From positions 1-16,512 of the forward strand of contig CALMOL010000410.1 of assembly GCA_937871685.1 (NCBI GenBank): a stretch of 16,512 nt of DNA. Direction: 5' to 3'. Under the pieces are notes generated by a model that was not told the origin of the DNA, did not search any database, and saw only the letters and a program-made list of their open reading frames with translations. Of the stretch, positions 7,378-13,849 are shown one piece after another. The translations under genes were made by a program, and so were the position numbers. Source of the DNA: an uncultured Verrucomicrobiota bacterium (GTDB lineage Bacteria > Verrucomicrobiota > Verrucomicrobiia > Chthoniobacterales > SZAS-18). Every line of letters starts with the position of its first letter. Position 1 is the stretch's first letter.

Positions 7378-7881
7378 CTACCAGCCGAGTTCTTGCTCAC
7401 GACGGTCGCGCTCGCGGTCGCGCAATCGCTCGATCGTGGCGTTGCCGGTGGGAAGATTCAATTCGGCGAAGATCCTTGCGATGGTCTCAAAGTCGGGGTT
7501 AGAACGCTTGTCCTTCGGTTGAAGACGGACTTCCGCACAGTCGAAGCAAATCTCGAGGAAGGCCACCGCGCGGCCGGCCGCATTCCGAAACACGAACGCG
7601 TTGTGTGGTCGGTAGCACATAGGCCGGAACTTGATGCGCCCGACCCGCCGGGCCTGCGCGACGAGCAGGCGACGGACCTGGAGCTTTGAGAGGACCGCTC
7701 CCTGCGGATTGAACACGCCGGGCTCAAGCCGTCCGCCGTCCGAGACGACCCGCTCCATCTTGGTATCCGCAGGCCACGCATACCCGCGCACTTCGGCGAA
7801 AGGCAAGCCGGGCCACGCTGCAAACCCCACCGGGGCGAAGGCACCGAGCCAGAGCACGAGGAGAGCGGTGCGAAACATCAT
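7378..7881 (-). CDS. secreted protein of unknown function, CYxPHN/EICFDC family (copy B)
   Basis: This 167-residue paralog of the protein at 3111-3659 has a signal peptide (MMFRTALLVLWLGAFAPVGFA), then AWPGLPFAEVRGYAWPA, PGVFNPQGAVLSKLQVRRLL, MCYRPHNAFVF, GRAVAFLEICFDC, and NPDFETIARIFAELNLP. All three shared Cys are kept. The C-terminus is a short charged helix (RLRDRERDRREQELGW) in place of the Pro/Lys tail of copy A. Two adjacent ATG codons are possible starts. The ATGATG overlaps the TGA of the truncated SWIM reading frame just upstream, so this gene sits at a recombination joint. Its promoter may be whatever served the SWIM gene. It is likely periplasmic or secreted. No enzymatic motif is recognised. 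Confidence 0.8.
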   Translation of the reverse strand: MMFRTALLVLWLGAFAPVGFAAWPGLPFAEVRGYAWPADTKMERVVSDGGRLEPGVFNPQGAVLSKLQVRRLLVAQARRVGRIKFRPMCYRPHNAFVFRNAAGRAVAFLEICFDCAEVRLQPKDKRSNPDFETIARIFAELNLPTGNATIERLRDRERDRREQELGW

Positions 7882-8105
7882 GGCGAAAAGAATTTCCGCG
7901 AGGGGCACGAGCATTTGAAGGCCGGGCCGGCGAGATCCACCCGCGCGCGGTAGGGCTGCGCGCCGGAGTTGGCGCACTCGCCCCACGCGGCGCATTCGGA
8001 GCGCCCGAGATCAACCCATTTCGAGGGCCGCGCCAAGCTCTCGCCCGCCTTGGCGGAGGCGGGAGCCGGCGCGAGGGCCAGCCAATCGGCGGCGGAGCGA
8101 GTCAT
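7878..8105 (-). pseudogene. truncated N-terminus of a SWIM zinc-finger family protein
   Basis: From the ATG at 8105 the frame reads MTRSAADWLALAPAPA, then RPSKWVDLGRSECAAWGEC, SGAQPYRARVDLAGPAFKC, SCPSRKF and stops after FSP. This matches the beginning of SWIM zinc-finger proteins, where a W..LGR.E.A.WGEC.GSG..PY..VDL block leads into the CxC of the SWIM motif. The second half of that motif (CxH, usually PCKH right after SCPSRKF) is missing, and the frame runs into the ATG of the copy B secreted-protein gene. Only about 75 residues remain of a protein that normally runs to several hundred, so the zinc site cannot form. The joint lies at about 7890-7897. Intact relatives bind DNA or protein through the SWIM domain; this fragment is probably inert. 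Assignment rests on motif recognition alone. Confidence 0.7.
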
Positions 8106-8233
8106 TAGGGGACAGCCCATTCGTCGCCGCAGGCGCCGGCCATTGCAAACTTCATTCGGAATTTTTGCTCGTTGGAGCATTGTTGCCCGGCCGTCCTTGG
8201 CTCGCGGGCGATTTAGCGTCGTTCCTTTCTCCC

Positions 8234-9589
8234 ATGATTTGCTTCCGCCGCCTCGCTCGTGTCGCCCTCGGAGGAATGTGGCTGCTTGCGGTTGCCGCGT
8301 CCGGCGTCGCCCAATCCAGGCTGACTAGCCTCTCCGTTCGCGCCCGAACCGCCCCGGGTTCCGATGCCCTCGTCTGCGGCGTAGTGGCAGAACCACAGGC
8401 TTTCATTCTTTTCCGCGGTCTCGGACCATCGCTGGCTTGGTTCATCGAGGGAGTTGTGTCCGATCCGGTCGGAGAACTGCGCTCGGGCGGCGCTGGTGTG
8501 CTCCTGGCGCGGAATGACGATTGGCGCTCGACGCAGGAAGCGGAGATCGCCGCGACCGGGATAATGCCCGGCGACGACCGGGAGCCAGCCATCGTGGGCA
8601 CCTACGCGGCGGGCGGCTATGCCTTTTACGTCACGCCCAAGGGAAGGGCGAGTGGACCCGCCTTGGGCGAACTTTATGATCGATCGATCGCTTCCTCGCC
8701 GTCGGCCTTTCGCGCGCTCTTTGCCAAAGCCCGGGCCCTCACGGGAGAGGACGTGCTGATCTTTTACTTCATTGTCTCTGGGACGACTCCGAAGCGCGTT
8801 CTGATCCGCGCTTTGGGCGCGGAACTCGCCACCCGCGGCTACAGCGGGGCCTTGGTTGATCCGACCCTGCAGTTGGTCAGTTCCGAACAGGTCGTCGTCG
8901 CAAGCAACGACAACTGGAACTCCCCGGCCAACCCCGCCATTGCTGCCACCGGACTCGCTCCGACCGACGCGCGGAGTGCCGCCCTCTTGGTCACCCTCGC
9001 GCCCGGCGGCTACACCACCATTGTTCGGGGCGCTGGCACCAGCACCGGGCTCGTCTTCGCGGACGTCATCGACCTCGACGCCGCCTCTCCCTACCCAGAC
9101 CCTCTGGCTGAATTGCCTCCGCCACCGTCCCGGCTTCCCACTTTTCCGGCCTGGCAGGCGGCAATCTTCGATCCCGCCGAGCGCGCCGACTCCGCCATCT
9201 CCGGCGCGGCGGCCGACGGGGAAGGCGACGGGCTCGGCAATCTGCTCGAATACGCCTTCGGCACGGACCCGCGCTTGGTGGACGGGGCGTCGGTCGCGCC
9301 GGTGGCCGGCCAGGCCGGCGGGTATGCGACAATCTCCTTTTCGCGTTTGCCCAGCCGCACCGACCTGTCCTACCGCGTCGAGGCGACCGATCGCCTCGCC
9401 CAGGGAAGCTGGACCGAGATCGCGCGCAGCGACGCTGGCTCCGCTACGGCGGCCTCGCCGGGGCAGAGTCCCAGCACCATCAGCGAGACCCCGGCCGGCG
9501 ACGCGGTGAGCGTAACGGTCGGCGACACCGTTCCCGCCGGGCCGAGCGCGCCGCATCGGTTCCTGCGCCTGCGCGCCGTCCGGCCCTGA
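8234..9589 (+). CDS. secreted protein with two RALGPSL-type domains and a DGxGDGLxNLLEYAxGTDP motif
   Basis: The product has 451 residues. The ATG at 8234 is followed by MICFRRLARV and a hydrophobic stretch ending SGVAQ, a Sec signal; the in-frame start at 8165 would add a leader with no signal character. The first domain runs from about residue 27 to 155 (LFRGLGPSLAWF, LARNDDWRSTQEAEIAATG, AAGGYAFYV). The second runs from about 160 to 285 (VLIRALGAELATRGYSG, VASNDNWNSPANPAIAATG, PGGYTTIVRGAGTSTG). After a Pro-rich linker comes DGEGDGLGNLLEYAFGTDP at about 328-346, a Ca-binding-like Asp-rich loop found in many exported Verrucomicrobiota proteins, and then a C-terminal beta domain (SFSRLPSRTDLSYRVEATD). 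No C-terminal sorting signal is obvious. A surface or extracellular role is inferred. The first copy has drifted (FRGLGPSLAWF for RALGPSL). Confidence 0.85.
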   Translation: MICFRRLARVALGGMWLLAVAASGVAQSRLTSLSVRARTAPGSDALVCGVVAEPQAFILFRGLGPSLAWFIEGVVSDPVGELRSGGAGVLLARNDDWRSTQEAEIAATGIMPGDDREPAIVGTYAAGGYAFYVTPKGRASGPALGELYDRSIASSPSAFRALFAKARALTGEDVLIFYFIVSGTTPKRVLIRALGAELATRGYSGALVDPTLQLVSSEQVVVASNDNWNSPANPAIAATGLAPTDARSAALLVTLAPGGYTTIVRGAGTSTGLVFADVIDLDAASPYPDPLAELPPPPSRLPTFPAWQAAIFDPAERADSAISGAAADGEGDGLGNLLEYAFGTDPRLVDGASVAPVAGQAGGYATISFSRLPSRTDLSYRVEATDRLAQGSWTEIARSDAGSATAASPGQSPSTISETPAGDAVSVTVGDTVPAGPSAPHRFLRLRAVRP

Positions 9590-9652
9590 GCGGGAAGCTT
9601 ATCCATCAGCCCGCCGTTGTGGGCTGGGCGGGGAAAAGTATCGTCGCCCCCT

Positions 9653-10288
9653 ATGCGTTGGCAGACCCTCTACGAAGCGCGCTGGATTCTCCTTGTCGTG
9701 CTCCTTCCGCTCCTCGCGGGAATCTATTGGCGGCAGCACTGGCTCACGGTGCTGATGGTGCTGCTGCTCGTCTTCGTGCTGTGGTTCTTCCGCGACCCGG
9801 AGCGCGCGATCCCGGCGGACGACGCCCTCGTGGTGGCCGCGGCCGACGGCGTGGTGGCCGACATCACGGAGATCGAGGAGAACGAGGTCACCAAGAAGAA
9901 GTTCCGCCGCGTGGGCATCTTCCTGAACGTGTTCAACGTCCACGTGAACCGCGCGCCGGTGGCCGGGAAGGTGGTTCACTCGGTGCGGCACGTGGGCAAG
10001 TTCCTCGACGCGCGCCACGCCGACGCCTCGACGCTCAACGAGGCGCGCACCTGGGCCTTCGACAACCCGCGCGCCGGCGTGATCGTGGTGCGCCAGATCA
10101 CCGGCCTCATCGCTCGGCGGATCGTGGATTGGTCGCAGACCGGCGACACCGTCGAGAAGGGCCACCGCTTCGGCATGATCCGCTTCGGCTCGCGCACCGA
10201 GATTTACTTGCCGCTGGACGCCGAGCTGAACGTGAAGATCGGCGACCACACCGTGGGCGGCGAGACCGTGGTGGCCCGACTGAAGTAA
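9653..10288 (+). CDS. psd: phosphatidylserine decarboxylase proenzyme (short type)
   Basis: The 211-residue protein is of the short, archaeal/rhizobial-like Psd type. It has two N-terminal membrane helices (about 11-25 and 30-46), RDPERAIP (48-54), AADGVV with D65, NVFNVHVNR with H97, and the self-cleavage site G179-S180 in MIRFGSRTEIYLP. By family knowledge, cleavage before Ser180 converts it into the pyruvoyl group that decarboxylates phosphatidylserine to phosphatidylethanolamine at the inner membrane. The FGSR form of the site is usual in this subfamily, where LGST is found in the long E. coli type. The ATG at 9653 places MRWQTLYEARWILLVVLLP at the start, which is normal. pssA follows 163 bp downstream, giving consecutive pathway steps. 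No obvious Shine-Dalgarno sequence is seen. Confidence 0.93.
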   Translation: MRWQTLYEARWILLVVLLPLLAGIYWRQHWLTVLMVLLLVFVLWFFRDPERAIPADDALVVAAADGVVADITEIEENEVTKKKFRRVGIFLNVFNVHVNRAPVAGKVVHSVRHVGKFLDARHADASTLNEARTWAFDNPRAGVIVVRQITGLIARRIVDWSQTGDTVEKGHRFGMIRFGSRTEIYLPLDAELNVKIGDHTVGGETVVARLK

Positions 10289-10451
10289 GCGCAGCGCGGA
10301 AGACGGATTTGAACATTCCGGCGGGCGGCGCGCTCTCAACCGGCCGTCCTCCCGCCGCCGTGTCCCTTTCCCGCTCGCGAATTTTTCCCGGCCACGCCGG
10401 CAAAAGCGGCTTTCCTCCCCCTTGCCGCGCTTGTTTTCCGCGGCCCTCGCC

Positions 10452-11345
10452 ATGAACCCCCCCGGCACCAAGGACAACGGCGACCCCAAGATCTACCTCC
10501 TGCCGAACCTGATGACGGCGGGCAACCTCTTCTGCGGGTTCGCGGCCACGCTGCGCATCCTCGAGGGGATCATCATGCGGGCCAACGAGGTCTCCGGCGG
10601 CCTCAATCGCTTCCGCGAGGCCATCCTCTTCATCCTGGGCGCGTGCGTGTTCGACCTGCTCGACGGCCGGCTCGCGCGGCTCGGCGGGCGCGAGAGCCCC
10701 TTCGGCCGGGAGTTCGACTCGATCGCGGACGTGGTGTCCTTCGGCCTCGCGCCGGCGCTGCTGGTGCACGAGATCGTGCTGCAGTTCGTGCCGGGGAACT
10801 GGGCGCTGGTGCTGGCGTTTGTTTACCTGTGCTGCGGGGCCATGCGCCTGGCGCGCTTCAACTGCATCGCGGCGAATCCCAACCCCGCGCCGGCCGACAA
10901 GCGCTCCTTCAAGGGGCTGCCGATCCCGGCGGCGGCGGGCGTGATCGCGTCGCTGACGATGTTCATGCTGTGGATCGAGGAGACCGAGAAGGGCTTCGGC
11001 TGGTGGCGCTACGGGCTGCCGGTGCTGGTGCTGTTCCTCTCGTGGATGATGTTCTCGCAGTTCCGCTATCCGAGCTTCAAGGCGGTGAACTGGCGCACGA
11101 GCCGCTCGGTGCCAGCGTTCATCGCCATCGTGCTGCTGCTGCTGTTCACGGCGATGAACTACCACTGGATGCCCTTCGCGCTGTTCATGGCGTATCTGGT
11201 CTATGGGTTCACGCGGCCGTTCCTTTCCCGCGCGTGGCGCAAGGAGATCGAGGAAACCATCGAGGGCGACACGCTCGACGACGAGGACGAGGAGGAAGGC
11301 CCCGCGCCAGCGCCGCAGCCCAAGCCGGCGGATGGGAAGGGGTGA
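10452..11345 (+). CDS. pssA: CDP-diacylglycerol--serine O-phosphatidyltransferase
   Basis: The 297-residue integral membrane protein carries the complete CDP-alcohol phosphotransferase signature DGx2ARx8Gx3Dx3D: D71, G72, A75, R76, G85, D89 and D93. The usual Pss opening YLLPNLMTAGNLFCGF sits at about 15-30. Several membrane helices follow (about 56-70, 95-135, 158-173, 187-203, 220-255), and the tail is acidic then Pro/Lys-rich (LDDEDEEEGPAPAPQPKP). The reaction is CDP-diacylglycerol plus L-serine to phosphatidylserine plus CMP, and the product feeds the Psd encoded just upstream. The ATG at 10452 is preferred over a TTG at 10422 because the extra residues add nothing typical. A phosphatidylglycerophosphate or cardiolipin synthase is less likely given the length and the neighbouring psd. 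Confidence 0.93.
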   Translation: MNPPGTKDNGDPKIYLLPNLMTAGNLFCGFAATLRILEGIIMRANEVSGGLNRFREAILFILGACVFDLLDGRLARLGGRESPFGREFDSIADVVSFGLAPALLVHEIVLQFVPGNWALVLAFVYLCCGAMRLARFNCIAANPNPAPADKRSFKGLPIPAAAGVIASLTMFMLWIEETEKGFGWWRYGLPVLVLFLSWMMFSQFRYPSFKAVNWRTSRSVPAFIAIVLLLLFTAMNYHWMPFALFMAYLVYGFTRPFLSRAWRKEIEETIEGDTLDDEDEEEGPAPAPQPKPADGKG

Positions 11346-11398
11346 GGGCAGGCTTCGGCCCGACGTGCCCTCAAATTTCTGGAGCCGCCGCGGTGGAA

Positions 11399-11545
11399 GT
11401 TGTAGAGGCGACTCTGTCCGCGAAGCGGACGTGCCGCCTCCGATTTTCTCCCGGGTGGACGCCGGTCATACCATTCATCAGCGGCCACCCAGGAGAAGGC
11501 TACAGGCGGCACGTCCGCATTCGCGGACAGAGCCGCCTTCACAAC
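11399..11545. repeat. REPIN-like element: two facing REP-like hairpins in an extended inverted repeat
   Basis: The left half (11406-11439) reads AGGCG..., an inner GTCCGC-GAA-GCGGAC hairpin, then GCCGCCT. The right half (11504-11538) is the same unit in reverse orientation: on the minus strand AGGCGGC, an inner GTCCGC-GAAT-GCGGAC, then GCCGCCT. Each half folds by itself as a palindrome with a small internal loop, and both are led by a GTTGT tetra/pentamer (11399-11403 on +, 11541-11545 on -). The halves also pair with each other, and the pairing extends inward (TTTCTCCCGGGTGG against CCACCCAGGAGAAGG) towards a centre near 11470-11480. This matches the architecture of paired REP sequences moved by RAYT transposases. 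It sits in the convergent gap between pssA and a GNAT gene, the usual REP location. No RAYT gene is in the window. Confidence 0.75.
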
Positions 11546-12018
11546 AAAGGCCCCAGCGCGTGTTCAAGGAGAGGCAGGTGCCGCGGGACGCCTTGGACGG
11601 CGGCGGTCACGACTCCCGCGCGGCGCGCGCCCATTCGCAGGTAGAAGGGCTCGGCATGGGGATCGGACTCGACGTGCAGGCGGGCGAAGCCGCGCGCCCG
11701 CGCCCGCGTTGCGGCGTGCTCGAAAAGAACGCGGCCGACCCCGCGGCCCATCGCTTCCGGCCGCACCCAGAGGTGCTCGAGCCACATGGCGCCATCGCTG
11801 GCGACGACCAGCGCGGCCCAGCCGAGAATTTCTTCCGCCTCGCCGCCGGCCGGCCGCGCCGCGAACGTCTCGTTCGCCGCGATGAATTCCGGCGTGACGC
11901 GCAGCCCCGGCTCCCATTCCGCCAGCCACGCGGCCGGGTAGCCCCAGTGGCGCTTGGCGGCGCGAGCGATGGCGGTGAGCGCCGGCGCGTCACCGGGTTT
12001 TGCCGGGAAGACCATCAT
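11539..12018 (-). CDS. GNAT-family N-acetyltransferase
   Basis: The 159-residue protein shows the acetyl-CoA-binding motif A, LEHLWVRPEAMGRGVGRVLFEHA at about 80-102 with the R/QxxGxG/A pyrophosphate loop GRGVGR. This is followed by a motif B-like GFARLHVESDPHAEPFYLRMGARRAG (110-134), where EPFYLRMGA is the classic GNAT C-terminal strand-helix. The N-terminal helix (GDAPALTAIARAAKRHWGY) is also typical. It would transfer acetyl from acetyl-CoA to an amino group in the cytosol; the substrate cannot be read from sequence. The start at 12018 uses the first of two adjacent ATG codons. The gene is divergent from the FmdB-like gene 40 bp away, so promoters overlap. Its TGA stop (11539-11541) and the last Leu codons lie in the flank of the REPIN-like element, hinting that the element clipped or replaced the original 3' end. 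Confidence 0.88.
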   Translation of the reverse strand: MMVFPAKPGDAPALTAIARAAKRHWGYPAAWLAEWEPGLRVTPEFIAANETFAARPAGGEAEEILGWAALVVASDGAMWLEHLWVRPEAMGRGVGRVLFEHAATRARARGFARLHVESDPHAEPFYLRMGARRAGVVTAAVQGVPRHLPLLEHALGPLL

Positions 12019-12058
12019 GGGTCTCCTCCTGCCTGCCCGGTCTCACGCCGTCAACACC

Positions 12059-12598
12059 ATGCCCATCTACGAGTTTTTCTGCCCCCACAACCGCCGCATC
12101 TACTCATTCCTCGCCCGCTCGCTCGCCTACGCCGGCAAGACGCCGCGCTGCCCGGATGGCGACGCGCTCCCGATGGAGCGCCTGGTCTCGCCCTTCGCCG
12201 TCACCGGCCGCGCGCAGGAGCCGGGCGCCGCCGGTAGCGACGACGCGCCGGACGACCCCCGCATGGAGCGCGCGATGATGGAGATGGAGCGGGAGTTTTC
12301 CTCCCTGGGCGATGACGACAATCCGGACCCCCGCGCCCTGGCGCGCATGATGCGCAAGATGACCGAGCTGGGCGGCGGCGGGGTGCCCGACGCGATGAAC
12401 GAGATGATGGCGCGCCTCGAAAAGGGCGAGGACCCCGACAAGCTCGAGGAAGAATACGGCGACGCGCTGGAGGGCTTCGACCCGCTCGGCCCCGAGGACG
12501 GCGGCAAGCCCGGCGAGGACGCCGCCGGCCGCGTGCGGGCACGGGCGACGCGCGTGGAGCGTGATCCGAAGCTCTACGAGATGGCCGAATATTGCTGA
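12059..12598 (+). CDS. FmdB-like zinc-ribbon family protein with degenerate Cys knuckles
   Basis: The 179-residue product begins MPIYEFFCPHN, the start pattern of FmdB-type small regulatory proteins (MPxYEYxCxxC), and continues TPRCPDG and LPMERLVSP, which matches the second knuckle and the xxxRLISP that follows in the family. However, only one Cys of each CxxC pair is present (C8 with N11, and C31 with G34), so a four-Cys zinc site cannot form unless other ligands help; a lone Cys is the final residue (AEYC). After about residue 48 the protein becomes acidic, with helices (MERAMMEMEREFSSLGDDDNPD, ARMMRKMTELG, MNEMMARLEKGEDPDKLEEEYGD). An in-frame ATG at 12017 would add 14 residues and overlap the divergent GNAT start; MPIYEF is the better start. 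The function is unknown; a regulator role is suggested only by the family. Confidence 0.7.
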   Translation: MPIYEFFCPHNRRIYSFLARSLAYAGKTPRCPDGDALPMERLVSPFAVTGRAQEPGAAGSDDAPDDPRMERAMMEMEREFSSLGDDDNPDPRALARMMRKMTELGGGGVPDAMNEMMARLEKGEDPDKLEEEYGDALEGFDPLGPEDGGKPGEDAAGRVRARATRVERDPKLYEMAEYC

Positions 12599-12680
12599 CC
12601 CACCCTGCTCGTTTCTCCGATTCCTTCCGTTCGTTCTCCCTTGCCTCGGCTGCGATCAAGCGTGCGTCCACCGCGCGGCT

Positions 12681-13706
12681 CTACTCCACCACGCGCGTCA
12701 GCGTCAGGCCGCGCGCGGCGAGCAGGCGGAGCATCCCCTGGTCGCCAGGCAGGTGGCCTGCGCCCACGGCGAAGAAGTGCGTGCGGTCCGGCTCGGTGCG
12801 CATGAGTCGCTCGATGCGGTCGGCCATCACGACGTTGCGGCGGATGAAGAGCGACTCGGCTAGGCGGCGGTTGAACTCGTTCGGGTTGCGCTCGAAAGGC
12901 CCGTAGGCGACGGCGCGCATCTGCTCCAGGTCGCCGGAGAGATACACCTCGCGCAGCCGGCGCAAGGCCTCGCCCCGCACGCTGGAGGGCGTTTCGGCGC
13001 GGCGCACGGTGGAGCGCAGCAAGTCGAGCTGCTGCTCGGCTGACATCCAGTCGAAGGCCGAGGAATGCTGCGCCTTCGATTCCAGGCCGTCGGTGGGCTT
13101 GCCCGCCTGGCGCGCGAGCAGCCACAAGGCCACGTCGAGCGCGGGCGTGTCCCGTCGCCCGGCTGAATCGGCGCGCTCGATGAACGAGTTGATGCGCAGG
13201 CTCAGCAGCCAGACCGGCGTGCGGTCAAGCGACGCCAGCGTGGTGCCGGGCCGGAGGCGCCGGACGACGGCGTCCGCGCGCGCGTAGAGGTCCGGTGGCA
13301 GGGACTGCCGCAGCGGCGGCCCGACGAAGGGGCCGCGTGGCCGGCCAGCCATCGCGCTTCTCTGCGGGCGAGCAGGCCGGAGCGAAGTCTCGTTGTAGAA
13401 GACGTCGCACCACATCAGCGCCGAGACGACCGGGCGCGGGAGGCGCAGCACGTCGGGGTGCGAGAGATGCGCGGTGCCAAGCAGGTAGGAAGACCGCGGC
13501 GCGGCCACGCCCTCGATGCGCCAGAGGAACGGCTTACCCGACGTGGCCGGCGGGCGCTTGCTCCAGGCGGTGCGCAGGGAACGCGCTTGGCCCAGCGGCT
13601 GCCACGTGGGCTCGACCGCCCGGACTGGGCCGGGGGACGCCGACAAGCCTAGCGCCAAGACGACGCAGGTTAAAATCAGGCGGGCAAAGAAGGGGGGAAT
13701 CGGCAC
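12681..13706 (-). CDS. TraB/GumN family protein (copy 1)
   Basis: The 341-residue exported protein has an N-terminal signal (ARLILTCVVLALGLSASPGPVRA), a basic linker, then LWRIEG and the TraB/GumN motif SSYLLGTAHLSHPD (about 73-85, H80). Near the C-terminus is the second hallmark, THFFAVGAGHLPGDQGMLRLL, whose GxGHxxG element pairs with the first His in the proposed metallo-hydrolase-like site. TraB/PrgY/GumN relatives are suggested metalloproteases or pheromone-inactivating proteins; activity here is unproven. The start is GTG (VPIPPFFARL); no upstream ATG gives a better signal. It is followed on the same strand, upstream at 13850-14815, by a paralog. The segment RPARPQRSAMAGRPRGPF at about 109-127 is Arg-rich and not shared with the paralog. 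Confidence 0.82.
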   Translation of the reverse strand: MPIPPFFARLILTCVVLALGLSASPGPVRAVEPTWQPLGQARSLRTAWSKRPPATSGKPFLWRIEGVAAPRSSYLLGTAHLSHPDVLRLPRPVVSALMWCDVFYNETSLRPARPQRSAMAGRPRGPFVGPPLRQSLPPDLYARADAVVRRLRPGTTLASLDRTPVWLLSLRINSFIERADSAGRRDTPALDVALWLLARQAGKPTDGLESKAQHSSAFDWMSAEQQLDLLRSTVRRAETPSSVRGEALRRLREVYLSGDLEQMRAVAYGPFERNPNEFNRRLAESLFIRRNVVMADRIERLMRTEPDRTHFFAVGAGHLPGDQGMLRLLAARGLTLTRVVE

Positions 13707-13825
13707 GGCAGCGACACTTCACCGAGCTGCTCCAGGACGAAAGGGCCACCGCACGTCACGGGCTGGCGCGTTTGGACAAACTCTTGCATGTGGGAGACCT
13801 ACGAGGCTTGGCGGCAACTTCCACA

Positions 13826-13848
13826 GCCTCGGCGAGGGATGCCGAGGC
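13826..13848 (-). terminator. stem-loop just after the stop of TraB/GumN copy 2 (no T-tract)
   Basis: GCCTCGGC and GCCGAGGC pair perfectly (8 bp) around a 7-base loop, beginning one base past the TGA of the upstream TraB/GumN gene on the minus strand. There is no run of T after it, so it is a weak or non-canonical terminator, or an mRNA 3'-end or processing structure between the two tandem genes. Position immediately after a stop is the main support. Confidence 0.4.
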
Positions 13849-13849
13849 G

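Noticed and set aside
8213..9556. 447-codon minus-strand open frame
   Set aside because: Antisense shadow of the secreted two-domain protein; Gly/Arg-rich with no recognisable motif.
9607..9640. Stem-loop between the two-domain secreted gene and psd as a terminator
   Set aside because: The CAGCCC/GGGCTG stem is only 6 bp, has competing pairings and no T-tract.
10107..11165. 352-codon minus-strand open frame
   Set aside because: Antisense shadow of psd-pssA; His/Gln/Arg-rich composition typical of GC-rich complementary frames.
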